This document shows positions 1 through 6,412 of a stretch of DNA of 14,518 bases, one piece after another. The DNA comes from SW-9-67-25 sp964471665. Its GTDB lineage: Archaea; Halobacteriota; Halobacteria; Halobacteriales; Haloarculaceae. The DNA is taken from positions 1 to 14,518 of the forward strand of contig CAYYHG010000069.1 in assembly GCA_964471665.1 (NCBI GenBank). The letters are read 5' to 3'. The notes under the pieces are model-generated. The model did not search any database, was not told the origin of the DNA, and was given only the letters and a program-made list of their open reading frames with translations. Position 1 is the stretch's first letter. Each line of letters starts with the position of its first letter. The position numbers and the translations under genes were made by a program.

Positions 1-208
1 CGGAGTCGGGGTCGACGTCGACGACCGCCAGGAAGTCCGGCGCGTCGACGTCCTGGCCGACGTGCAGCCCCATCACGTAGGCCGTCTTCTCGTGCTCGGA
101 CTGCTCGATGGCCGCCTGCGGGGTCGCGTAGCCCGGTCCCTCAACGTCGTGAGCGTGGTCGTGGTGCTCGTGCGGTTCGGCGTCGGTGGGTTGCTCTGCG
201 TCGCTCAT
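1..208 (-). CDS. Selenium-binding protein (SBP56 family), N-terminal fragment
   Basis: This is the first 69 codons of a gene that runs off the left edge. After a His-rich tail (residues 11-21, EPHEHHDHAHD) comes GPGYATPQAA (24-33) and then APDFLAVVDVDPDS (56-69). These match the conserved N-terminus of the SBP56/SELENBP1 family (GPGYxTPxxA and APDxLAxVDVDPxS). Characterised members of that family are beta-propeller proteins, some with copper-dependent methanethiol oxidase activity. The catalytic and selenium-linked residues lie beyond the window, so activity cannot be judged. The ATG at 208 is the natural start because the frame has the family N-terminus immediately after it. A TATA-like ATAAAC on the minus strand at 262-257 suggests a leader of about 25 bases. 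Family assignment is good; the substrate is unknown. Confidence 0.85.
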   Translation of the reverse strand, partial: MSDAEQPTDAEPHEHHDHAHDVEGPGYATPQAAIEQSEHEKTAYVMGLHVGQDVDAPDFLAVVDVDPDS

Positions 209-256
209 GCGTGTGTGTCGACGTCTGCGACGCTCGTTGTTCGTCGGGTCTCGGCC

Positions 257-262
257 GTTTAT
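257..262 (-). promoter_or_regulatory. TATA-like box for the SBP56-family gene
   Basis: The minus strand reads ATAAAC here in a GC-rich surround. It lies about 50 bases before the ATG at 208, which would put the transcription start near 233 and give a short leader. It was identified by eye from position and composition only. Confidence 0.4.
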
Positions 263-274
263 GCCGCTATGTGT

Positions 275-293
275 GACACCGCTCCCGGGTGTC
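275..293. repeat. 6-bp inverted repeat after cgi121 and upstream of the SBP56-family promoter
   Basis: GACACC (275-280) and GGTGTC (288-293) form a perfect inverted repeat with a 7-base spacer. It lies just beyond the cgi121 stop and upstream of the TATA-like box of the next gene. It could be a hairpin at the operon end or an upstream operator. There is no T-run on the minus strand, so an intrinsic terminator is not well supported. Confidence 0.35.
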
Positions 294-297
294 GATC

Positions 298-786
298 CTA
301 CTTCTCGACGGTCAACAGCGCGACGCGCTCGCGGACCAGATCCGCCAGCGTGCCCGCGGTGGCCGACAGTTCCGCCTCCCCGACGTCGAAAAACGCCCGG
401 ACGCGTTCGGGGTCGTACTCACCCAGCGTCCCGGCAGGCTCGAGCAATTCCCGGACCGCGCCGGCCGCCGCCGACTCGTCGCCGCCGTCGGCGACCGCCA
501 CGACGGGACACTCGCCCGCGGAGACACCCATCTCCAGGGCGCGGTTGATCTGCCGGCGGCCGGCCGCATAGAGGAGCATCTCGACCGCCCGGTCCCGCGC
601 AATGGCGTCGTCGCGCTCGTTCGCGCGGTCGGCCAGCTCGAGCGCCCGCTCCAGGTGCCCGCGGTCGACGACGTAGCGGGCGTCGAACGCCTGTACTGTC
701 GCGCCGAACTCGGCGCCGATCCGGTCCAGTCGCTCGACGAACGCGTCGACGTCCTCGACGGTCGCGACTCCCTCGACGACCTCCAT
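298..786 (-). CDS. cgi121: KEOPS complex subunit Cgi121
   Basis: This 162-residue acidic protein matches Cgi121 (TPRKB/CGI121 family) in length and layout. It has an N-terminal segment resembling EVVEGVATVEDVDAFVERL, a central 'RAVEMLLYAAGRRQINRALEMGV' stretch (split here by position, about residues 66-88) corresponding to the family's conserved 'QI..AL...G' helix, and a C-terminal strand ending in VALLTVEK. Cgi121 is the peripheral subunit of KEOPS, which installs the threonylcarbamoyl group at A37 of ANN-decoding tRNAs. Cgi121 binds tRNA and stimulates the kinase/ATPase subunit Bud32. The start ATG overlaps the hel308 stop as TGATG, with a Shine-Dalgarno-like GGGTGA at 798-793, six bases before the ATG. 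This indicates translational coupling as the second gene of an operon. No other KEOPS subunit is in the window. Confidence 0.88.
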   Translation of the reverse strand: MEVVEGVATVEDVDAFVERLDRIGAEFGATVQAFDARYVVDRGHLERALELADRANERDDAIARDRAVEMLLYAAGRRQINRALEMGVSAGECPVVAVADGGDESAAAGAVRELLEPAGTLGEYDPERVRAFFDVGEAELSATAGTLADLVRERVALLTVEK

Positions 787-3071
787 CAGAAGTCACCCAG
801 GTTGGACTGGTCGTCCGCCGTGTCCGCCTCGTCGCCGTCTCCGTCGGCCAGCGTTTCGACGCCCTCGGCGGAGACATCGGGGTCGGGTTCGACGCCGGCC
901 ATCGAGGGATCGCGGTGGCCGGCGTTCTCGAGGATGGACTCCGCGGTCTTCTCGCGGCCCCGCAGGGCGGCGAGGATCACGGACTTGTCGGCGTCTCGCA
1001 GGGCGGCCCGGGTCTCGACGCCGGCCTCGAACAGTCGGCGGGCGCGCTTGCGGCCGACCCCGCGCACGCCTGCGAGGTCGACCAGCTCCGCCCGGACGCC
1101 GTGTTCGACCCGGGTCCGGGCCTCGCGGATGGCCGGACCCACCCCGAGGTCGAGTTCGCTCGCCAGCGACTCGGCGGCCCCGAGCAGCCACTGGGCGGCC
1201 TCGACTTTCCCGCGGATGTCACCCGGGCCGACCCCGTACTCCTCGGTGATCGAGTCCTCGTCGCGTTCGCTCGCCCAGTCCTCGAGCATCCGGGCAGTCT
1301 TGAGCGCCGACAGCCAGTCCTCGAAGGCGTCCTCGAACTCGGAGGGAGCCGGTCCGAGCAGTTCCGCCTCCCGCTCGTAGGCGAGCATCGTGTACTCCTC
1401 GCGGTCGCCCGAACGCAGGTACAGTTCGTACATGTCCGGCGTCCGTGCGACCAGGTGGTAGAGGCCCATCGCCGACACGCCGCCGTCTTCTCGGCCTGTG
1501 ACGTCCCGCAGGCCGTCGATGATCTCCGCGGCGCTCATCGGGTCGAGGTAGAGCCGCGAGACGGTGTGGCCGAGGTTGGTCGCCGAGAGTTCGACGCTCT
1601 CCTCGCTGCCAGCCCGCTGCAGGAAGCCGTTGCGGACGAGATACTCGATCACGTCGTCGGTCACGGTCTCGAGCCGGTCGCGTTCGGCGGTCTGTGCGGC
1701 ATAGAGGGTCCCCTCCAGGAACTCGAGCAGTCCCGACCGCGAGCGGGCGAAGCCGGACGCCACCGTCGCGAGGGTGTGCGTCCGGAGGGCGGGTTCGGCG
1801 GCCAGTTTCGACCGGACCGGCTCGGGGTCGGCCCAGACGTACCGCTCGAACAGTTCGTCGAGTTCGTCGTGGCTCGAGGCCACCAGCAGCGCCTCGCCGT
1901 AGGGGTCGCGGCCGGGGCGACCGGCACGACCCATCATCTGGTGGACCTCGAGCACCGAGAGAGGTTGCATGCCGCCCGCAGTCCCGTCGTAGCGGCGCCA
2001 GTCCCGGACCACGACCCTGCGGCTGGGTGTGTTCACGCCCGCCGCGAGGGTGGGTGTCGCACAGATCGCCTTCAGCAGGCGCTCGCGGAAAGCGTCCTCG
2101 ACGAGACCTCTGTGCGCGCGAGCAAGACCAGCGTGGTGGAAGGCGGCCCCGCGTTCGACGGCGTCGGCGAGGTCGTCACTGGTCTCTGTGTCGCTCACGT
2201 CGCGGATCTCGGCGGCGACCTCGGCGAGCTGTTCGCGTTCCTCGGGCGCGAGGAAGTCGGCGGTCGTCGTCGCGAGCCGTCTGGCCGCGGCCTCGGCGTT
2301 GCGCCGCGAGTTGACGAACACCAGCGACGATCCATCCTCCTCGAGTGTGTCCCGGACGATTGCAGCGGTCTGGTCCTCGCTGTTCCGGACGGGGACGCGG
2401 GTCTGGCTCCCGTCCTCCAGGTGGAGTGCCTCCCCGTAGTGGACACCCTTCTTCAGATCGATCGGCCGCCAGGTCGAGTCGACGAGCTCCGCGTCGAGCC
2501 ACGCGGCGAGTTCGGCTGCGTTGCCGATGGTCGCCGACAGCGCGACCGTCTGCAACCCCGGGTTGAGCGTCCGCAACTTTGCGAGGGTCACCTCCAGCGT
2601 GGGTCCGCGTTCGGCGTCGTCGACGAGGTGGACCTCGTCGGCAACCACACAGGTCAGGTCGTCCAGCCACGGCGCGTCGTTGCGCACGAGCGAGTCGACC
2701 TTCTCGCTCGTGGCGACGACGATGTCCGTGTCCGCGAGCCACCCGCCCTCCGACTCGTAGTTGCCCGTCGAGACGCCGACGTCGACGCCGTACTGTTCGT
2801 AGGTTTCGAACTCGGCGCGCTTCTCGCTGGCCAGCGCGCGCAGGGGGACGATGTACAGTGCCTTCCCCCCGCGGTCGACGCTCGCGAGCATCGCCATCGC
2901 CGCGACGAGGGTCTTCCCGCTCGCCGTGGGGACGCTGGCGACGAGACTCTCTCGCTCTGTCACACCGCGTTCGACGGCCTCTGCCTGTGGCGGGTACAAC
3001 TCCTCGACGCCCTGCGCTCGGAGGTGATCGGGCAGCCAGTCGGGCACCCCCGGAATGTCCGCGACGTCCAT
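786..3071 (-). CDS. hel308: ATP-dependent DNA helicase Hel308 (Hjm)
   Basis: This 761-residue superfamily 2 helicase has the full motif set. It has a Q-motif-like YPPQAEAV (26-33), Walker A PTASGKT (48-54), IVPLRALASEK (74-84), DEVH box (145-148), SAT motif III (179-181), FHHAGL (311-316), TPTLAAGVN (339-347) and motif VI QMMGRAGRPG (378-387). A winged-helix and ratchet region follows, then a helix-hairpin-helix LAGVRGVGRKRARRLFEAG (666-684). Hel308 unwinds lagging-strand and forked DNA 3'-5' and acts at stalled replication forks. The length is usual for the family. An acidic linker (about 725-754) ends in QSNLGDF, which looks like a PCNA-interacting peptide. The start at 3071 is supported by a TATA-like GTTTAAG about 30 bases upstream. 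It is the first gene of an operon with cgi121 (overlapping TGATG). Confidence 0.95.
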   Translation of the reverse strand: MDVADIPGVPDWLPDHLRAQGVEELYPPQAEAVERGVTERESLVASVPTASGKTLVAAMAMLASVDRGGKALYIVPLRALASEKRAEFETYEQYGVDVGVSTGNYESEGGWLADTDIVVATSEKVDSLVRNDAPWLDDLTCVVADEVHLVDDAERGPTLEVTLAKLRTLNPGLQTVALSATIGNAAELAAWLDAELVDSTWRPIDLKKGVHYGEALHLEDGSQTRVPVRNSEDQTAAIVRDTLEEDGSSLVFVNSRRNAEAAARRLATTTADFLAPEEREQLAEVAAEIRDVSDTETSDDLADAVERGAAFHHAGLARAHRGLVEDAFRERLLKAICATPTLAAGVNTPSRRVVVRDWRRYDGTAGGMQPLSVLEVHQMMGRAGRPGRDPYGEALLVASSHDELDELFERYVWADPEPVRSKLAAEPALRTHTLATVASGFARSRSGLLEFLEGTLYAAQTAERDRLETVTDDVIEYLVRNGFLQRAGSEESVELSATNLGHTVSRLYLDPMSAAEIIDGLRDVTGREDGGVSAMGLYHLVARTPDMYELYLRSGDREEYTMLAYEREAELLGPAPSEFEDAFEDWLSALKTARMLEDWASERDEDSITEEYGVGPGDIRGKVEAAQWLLGAAESLASELDLGVGPAIREARTRVEHGVRAELVDLAGVRGVGRKRARRLFEAGVETRAALRDADKSVILAALRGREKTAESILENAGHRDPSMAGVEPDPDVSAEGVETLADGDGDEADTADDQSNLGDF
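793..798 (-). promoter_or_regulatory. Internal Shine-Dalgarno for cgi121
   Basis: The minus strand reads GGGTGA within the last codons of hel308, six bases before the cgi121 ATG. It is complementary to the archaeal 16S rRNA 3' end (GGAGGTGA-type). It is one of few visible ribosome-binding sites here and fits an operon-internal gene, whereas the first genes look leaderless. Confidence 0.55.
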
Positions 3072-3097
3072 TACTGCGCGTCTCGGGCGTCCCGCGA

Positions 3098-3104
3098 CTT
3101 AAAC
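3098..3104 (-). promoter_or_regulatory. TATA-like box for the hel308-cgi121 operon
   Basis: The minus strand reads GTTTAAG, centred about 30 bases before the hel308 ATG. This spacing implies an essentially leaderless transcript, the common haloarchaeal arrangement. The surrounding DNA is GC-rich, so the AT-rich heptamer stands out. Confidence 0.55.
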
Positions 3105-3162
3105 TGTCGTCCTCCCGGTCCTCCGCGGTGGCCCCGGTGACCGGCGTCGTCCGGAATCCCCA

Positions 3163-3170
3163 CATCTAAG
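3163..3170 (+). promoter_or_regulatory. Weak TATA-like box for the ferredoxin gene
   Basis: The plus strand reads CATCTAAG, centred about 27 bases before the ATG at 3194. The match is weak, but the position fits a leaderless transcript and there is no other AT-rich element in the short divergent gap. Confidence 0.35.
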
Positions 3171-3193
3171 CCGGGAACCGACCAAGGACGCGC

Positions 3194-3439
3194 ATGCGCA
3201 TCGAGTTCGACCGCGACACGTGTATCGGGATGTTCCAGTGTGTCCCCGAGTGGGACGCCTTCGAGAGAGACGAGGACGCGGGCAAGGCAGTCCTCGCCGA
3301 CAGCGAGGAGGCGGAAACGGACCTGTTCGTCCGCGAGGTGCCCGAGGACGCCGAGTTCGACGCGAAGTTCGCCGCCCGCGCCTGTCCCGTCGACGCCATC
3401 ACCGTCTACGACGACGACGGCGAGCAACTGGTGCCCTAG
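3194..3439 (+). CDS. Small three-cysteine ferredoxin ([3Fe-4S] type likely)
   Basis: This 81-residue acidic protein has CIGMFQC (C10, C16) and ACPVDAI (C64-P65). It follows the single-cluster ferredoxin pattern C-x5-C ... C-P-x-x-A-I. Position 13, the middle cysteine of a [4Fe-4S] CxxCxxC motif, is Met, so only three cysteine ligands remain. That is the layout of [3Fe-4S] ferredoxins, such as those that serve bacterial P450s. It is probably a cytoplasmic electron carrier; its partner is not identified, and no P450 or reductase is adjacent. The start at 3194 places the first strand (RIEFDRDTC) directly at the N-terminus. The stop shares a CTAG with the convergent gene. Ferredoxin assignment is firm; the cluster type is inferred. 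Confidence 0.85.
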   Translation: MRIEFDRDTCIGMFQCVPEWDAFERDEDAGKAVLADSEEAETDLFVREVPEDAEFDAKFAARACPVDAITVYDDDGEQLVP

Positions 3440-4392
3440 TAACTGTCGATGCTCGTGCCGACCGAGCAGACGTACTCGCCGGTGGCGACCTGTGGGAGTC
3501 GGCGGGTCCGCCAGAAGATACCTGCGGAGTCCGCTGTCACCGTCTCCTTCTGGGTGCCGAAGACGTCGGTCACGTCGAAGAGCGTCTGGCCCCCCGAAAC
3601 ACGGTCGCCCAGCTCGACCGCGAAGTCGACGAGCCCGCCGGTCGGCGAGCCGTACTGTTCGAATCCGGACGCGCGGGTCTGCCGGTTGGTCGTGACCGCT
3701 CCGCGGAGGAACCCGTAGTACTGCAGGACGTTGAACACGCCGTCGACGCCCGCCTGGATGCTCGCCTCGTCCCAGCCGACGCTGCCGCCCAGCTCCGGAT
3801 CGACGGTGGGCACTCCCTCGTCGGGGCCGACCCGAGCCAGTTGCCCGTCTGGGCCCTTCTGGTCGAGGACGTACCCGCAGCCAAAGACCTTCGCGAGTTC
3901 GAGACACTTGTCGTGGAGGCGGTGGCGGGAGCCACACCGGACCCGCACCTCCTCGATCATCCGCGAGGTCGACCCCTGGTGGAGGTCCAGTATCAGGTCG
4001 GCGCGGCTGGCGGCCTCGAACGTGACCGCCGCGACGCGTTCGGAGGTCGTACCCGTCTCGTCACCCGGATACGCCCGGTTGAGCTTGGTGTCGTCGATCG
4101 GGTTGCGGTGTTCGGCCACCTGGTAGGCGTAGTAGTTGGTGACGCCGACGACCAGCACCGTTCCTGCGAGATCTGCCGGATCGAGTTGCGGAACGACGCG
4201 CTGGACGACGCCGACGCCGTTGAGTTCGTCCCCGTCACTCGCGGCCTGGACGTAGAGGGTCTTGCCGTCGCGGGCACCGTTGACCACGGCTACCGGGAGA
4301 CCGACCGTGGTCCCGTCCCGCGTCTGGCCGATCTCCAGTCGGCCGGTGTCCACTTCGCCGGGGGCAGCACGCGCCGTACCGAGACTCGCCAT
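3436..4392 (-). CDS. Succinylglutamate desuccinylase/aspartoacylase family protein
   Basis: This 318-residue protein resembles zinc-dependent M14-type AstE/AspA deacylases (COG3608-like). Family hallmarks are the GDELNG turn (54-59), NPIDDTKLNRAYPG (97-110), DLHQG with the second metal His H138, and the catalytic-Glu region DPELGG (E200). The C-terminal part (about 250-312) looks like the beta/lipoyl-like domain of these proteins (ELGDRVSGGQ...). The usual HxxE motif reads D53-G-D-E56, so the first zinc histidine is Asp. An upstream in-frame ATG at 4632 would add 80 basic, low-complexity residues and run across the neighbour's upstream region. The start at 4392 gives a normal acidic N-terminus. 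A hydrolase acting on an N-acyl amino acid or related amide is likely; the substrate is unknown. Confidence 0.8.
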   Translation of the reverse strand: MASLGTARAAPGEVDTGRLEIGQTRDGTTVGLPVAVVNGARDGKTLYVQAASDGDELNGVGVVQRVVPQLDPADLAGTVLVVGVTNYYAYQVAEHRNPIDDTKLNRAYPGDETGTTSERVAAVTFEAASRADLILDLHQGSTSRMIEEVRVRCGSRHRLHDKCLELAKVFGCGYVLDQKGPDGQLARVGPDEGVPTVDPELGGSVGWDEASIQAGVDGVFNVLQYYGFLRGAVTTNRQTRASGFEQYGSPTGGLVDFAVELGDRVSGGQTLFDVTDVFGTQKETVTADSAGIFWRTRRLPQVATGEYVCSVGTSIDSY

Positions 4393-4516
4393 CACTCGTA
4401 GTGGACGTCCCCACGCCCTTGAGGAATTCGGTACGGGCCGGCTCTGCCAGGTCCCAGACCGGTGGTGCCCTGCGATGAACCGACGCGACTTTGCCTGTTC
4501 CGTCCCAAGGGAAGGT

Positions 4517-4777
4517 GTGTCACCGAGCGAGCAACCTGGCGGCCGGGCAGCACTCGTTGAGGCGCTCCGGGTCCGCCGGAACGCCAGACGTGGACTCGCC
4601 GTGGGTCTCCTCGTTGCCGGGGCCGTGTTCACAGTGTTCGTCGTCCTGCCGTCGGGAACGGCGCGGTCGAGGCTGTACTACGGCGCGCTCGCGTTCGTGC
4701 TGGCGATGACTGTCGCCGGCCTCGCGACGGCCGTCCTCGTCGCACGACGGGCCTACCACCTCTCGAAGGAACTGTAG
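4517..4777 (+). CDS. Small two-helix membrane protein, unidentified
   Basis: This is an 86-residue protein with a basic patch (RVRRNARR, 18-25), a first hydrophobic helix (about 26-45), a short Pro/Ser turn, a second helix (about 53-77) and a short polar tail ending HLSKEL. The positive-inside rule predicts both ends in the cytoplasm. I chose the GTG at 4517 because MSPSEQPGGR is a typical haloarchaeal N-terminus and an ACTTTG element lies about 27 bases before it. The in-frame ATG at 4475 would add MNRRDFACSVPREG, and it has no matching promoter. No catalytic motif or named family is recognised. It is divergent from the aspartoacylase-like gene and is followed by another small membrane protein. 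Confidence 0.65.
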   Translation: MSPSEQPGGRAALVEALRVRRNARRGLAVGLLVAGAVFTVFVVLPSGTARSRLYYGALAFVLAMTVAGLATAVLVARRAYHLSKEL

Positions 4778-4806
4778 TGTAGGCCGGGACCGACGGGAGA
4801 CAACAG

Positions 4807-4813
4807 TACTTTG
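4807..4813 (+). promoter_or_regulatory. TATA-like box for the 74-residue membrane protein
   Basis: TACTTTG lies about 28 bases before the ATG at 4838. It supports that start over the earlier in-frame codon at 4811, which would lie within the promoter element itself. Confidence 0.4.
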
Positions 4814-4837
4814 TGGGGTCTTCACGTACTGTGCCGT

Positions 4838-5062
4838 ATGGACGCACGCACAATCGGCCTCCTCTTTCACGCCTGGGTCGTAGTGGCAGTCGCCATCGGG
4901 AGCGGCCTGATCGCCTTCTTCGACTCCGTTCTCCTCGCGCGGGTCGGCGCCGTGGTCATCATGCTCGGCCTCGTCAGCCTCATGCCCGCGTTCAACTACA
5001 CGTGGTGGGAAGCGGAGTCCACCGAGGAAGGCGGGACGTCCGAAGAGAGCGGACCGACCTGA
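4838..5062 (+). CDS. Small two-helix membrane protein, unidentified
   Basis: This 74-residue protein has two hydrophobic helices (about 6-27 and 30-52), joined by a very short FDS turn, and an acidic, Gly/Ser-rich tail (58-74). The ATG at 4838 is preferred because a TATA-like element lies about 28 bases upstream, and starting there gives the compact MDARTIGLLFHAWV N-terminus. I see no catalytic or binding motif. It is 60 bases downstream of another two-helix protein but appears to have its own promoter. It ends 33 bases before the convergent PhoU/RCK_C gene. Function unknown. Confidence 0.65.
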   Translation: MDARTIGLLFHAWVVVAVAIGSGLIAFFDSVLLARVGAVVIMLGLVSLMPAFNYTWWEAESTEEGGTSEESGPT

Positions 5063-5095
5063 GCAGTCCGTCTCGTCGTGGCGGTTGTCAGACTC

Positions 5096-6295
5096 CTACC
5101 CGACGCTCGCGAGCCGCCGGAGCCGGTCGGCACCCGTGCCCGTGCCCTTCGCGAGGAGGACGTCGCCGGCGTCGAGCTGGGTGTCGGGACCGGGTGAGAT
5201 GTCCCAGTTCCGGCCCTCGTCGGCGGCGTTGCGGACCGCGATGACCCGCATCCCGGTCTCGGTCTTGACCGCCCTCTCGCCCAGCGTGGATCCGTCGAGG
5301 CGGCTCCCCTCGCCGACGACGAACCGGACGATCACCTCGTCGCTCTCGTAGACGGCCTCCCTGACCACGGGGTGGGTCCCGAGTCCCCGCAGGACGCCCT
5401 CGCTGATCTCGAGGGCGGCGTCCGAGATGGTCTCGGTGCTGCTCGCCAGCTGGACCAGCCCGCGCAGGTCGACGGGTTCGTCGACCCGCGCCGCGGCCCG
5501 GAGCGTCCAGGCCTCGAAGCGCGACTGGAGGGCGTCGACCTCCGCCTCGAGTTCGAACACCTCCCTGGCGACGTCCTCCGAGTCGAAGAGGACCGCCCCG
5601 TAGGCCAGGTCGACCGCGAGTTCGCCCATGTCTTTCATCAACACCATGGAGTCGACCGCGCGGTCCAGATCCGATTCCTCGACGTCGGGCGGGTCCGGGT
5701 GGTCGTAGGCCTCGCCGGCGGCGTCGGCGTACACGGTCGCGATGGCGTCTTTCGGGCCGCGAAAGAGAACCACGTCTTCGGAGTCGAGAACTGTCTCCGG
5801 ACCGGGGTTGAGCAGCCAGTCACCACGTCGTCGGATGGCCAGCACCCGGACTCCCGTGTCGGTCTCGAGTTGCATCCCGCCCAGCGACTCCCCGACCAGC
5901 CCCGACTCGGCCGCGAGTTCGGCCCGGACGACCGTCTCCATCGCCTCGGGGAGGGCGGCACGCATCTCGTCGGGGAGTCCCACCTCCTCCAGGACGATCT
6001 TGGCGATGTCGCCGGCGGCGTCGCTGATCTTCTCGGCAGCCCCGACGACGCCGAGGACGGGCGCGAGGCTCTCGGCGTCGTCGGGACTGCGCGCGGCCAT
6101 GAGGACGCTCATGCGGGCGCGCAACTGGAGGATGTCCATCTGCTCTTCGAGTTCGAGCACCTCCCGTGCCACCTCGTCGCTGCCCAGCAGGACCGCCGAG
6201 TACGAGAGGTCGATGAGCAGCTCCGCGGTGTCTTTCATCTCGGCCAGCAACTCCTTGACGCTCGTCGGCTCGTAGCTCACCTCGTCGCCGGCCAT
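5096..6295 (-). CDS. Tandem PhoU-RCK_C (TrkA_C) domain protein
   Basis: This 399-residue soluble acidic protein is built from two copies of one module. Each has a PhoU-like helical domain (about 11-115 and 211-312) followed by an RCK_C/TrkA_C domain (about 118-190 and 316-388). Equivalent motifs are exactly 200 residues apart: EVLELEEQMD (45) and EVFELEAEVD (245), EKISDAAGDI (88) and ETISDAALEI (288), ETDTGVRVLAIR (144) and KTETGMRVIAVR (344). RCK_C domains bind small ligands and gate K+ or other ion transporters, and PhoU-like domains are helical regulators. The protein has no transmembrane segment and no Rossmann RCK_N domain. It is therefore probably a cytoplasmic regulatory subunit of a transporter encoded elsewhere. 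I chose the ATG at 6295 because a TATA-like GTTTTTG lies about 27 bases upstream; the frame is open back to 6355. It is divergent from citrate synthase. Confidence 0.85.
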   Translation of the reverse strand: MAGDEVSYEPTSVKELLAEMKDTAELLIDLSYSAVLLGSDEVAREVLELEEQMDILQLRARMSVLMAARSPDDAESLAPVLGVVGAAEKISDAAGDIAKIVLEEVGLPDEMRAALPEAMETVVRAELAAESGLVGESLGGMQLETDTGVRVLAIRRRGDWLLNPGPETVLDSEDVVLFRGPKDAIATVYADAAGEAYDHPDPPDVEESDLDRAVDSMVLMKDMGELAVDLAYGAVLFDSEDVAREVFELEAEVDALQSRFEAWTLRAAARVDEPVDLRGLVQLASSTETISDAALEISEGVLRGLGTHPVVREAVYESDEVIVRFVVGEGSRLDGSTLGERAVKTETGMRVIAVRNAADEGRNWDISPGPDTQLDAGDVLLAKGTGTGADRLRRLASVG

Positions 6296-6318
6296 ACGCC
6301 GTGTTTCCCGCCGCGACG

Positions 6319-6325
6319 CAAAAAC
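6319..6325 (-). promoter_or_regulatory. TATA-like box for the PhoU-RCK_C gene
   Basis: The minus strand has a T-rich GTTTTTG, centred about 27 bases before the ATG at 6295. This fixes that start and implies a leaderless transcript. The element lies in the 117-base divergent gap shared with citrate synthase. Confidence 0.5.
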
Positions 6326-6380
6326 GTTGCCCGCCACGGACCGTCCTCCCGGCACGCGAGGGCCGGCGCCGAGATGGTAA

Positions 6381-6388
6381 TGTTTTTT
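6381..6388 (+). promoter_or_regulatory. TATA-like box for citrate synthase
   Basis: TGTTTTTT is centred about 28 bases before the ATG at 6413, preceded by AT-rich GATGGTAA. It supports a leaderless transcript starting at the citrate synthase ATG. Confidence 0.5.
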
Positions 6389-6412
6389 CCCGCAGGTAGT
6401 GAACTCGGTGGT

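Noticed and set aside
915..3140. Long open frame (over 700 codons) on the plus strand opposite hel308
   Set aside because: It is antisense to a complete, motif-rich helicase gene. Long antisense frames are expected from high GC and third-position bias in haloarchaea, and its translation has no recognisable domain.
4393..4632. 80-residue N-terminal extension of the aspartoacylase-like protein
   Set aside because: The added residues are basic and low-complexity, unlike the acidic core, and the frame would overlap the divergent membrane-protein gene. The start at 4392 is preferred.
5372..6412. N-terminal extension of citrate synthase reading back through the PhoU-RCK_C gene
   Set aside because: The frame is open by composition only. 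Citrate synthase homology begins at the ATG at 6413, which has a promoter element at the right distance.
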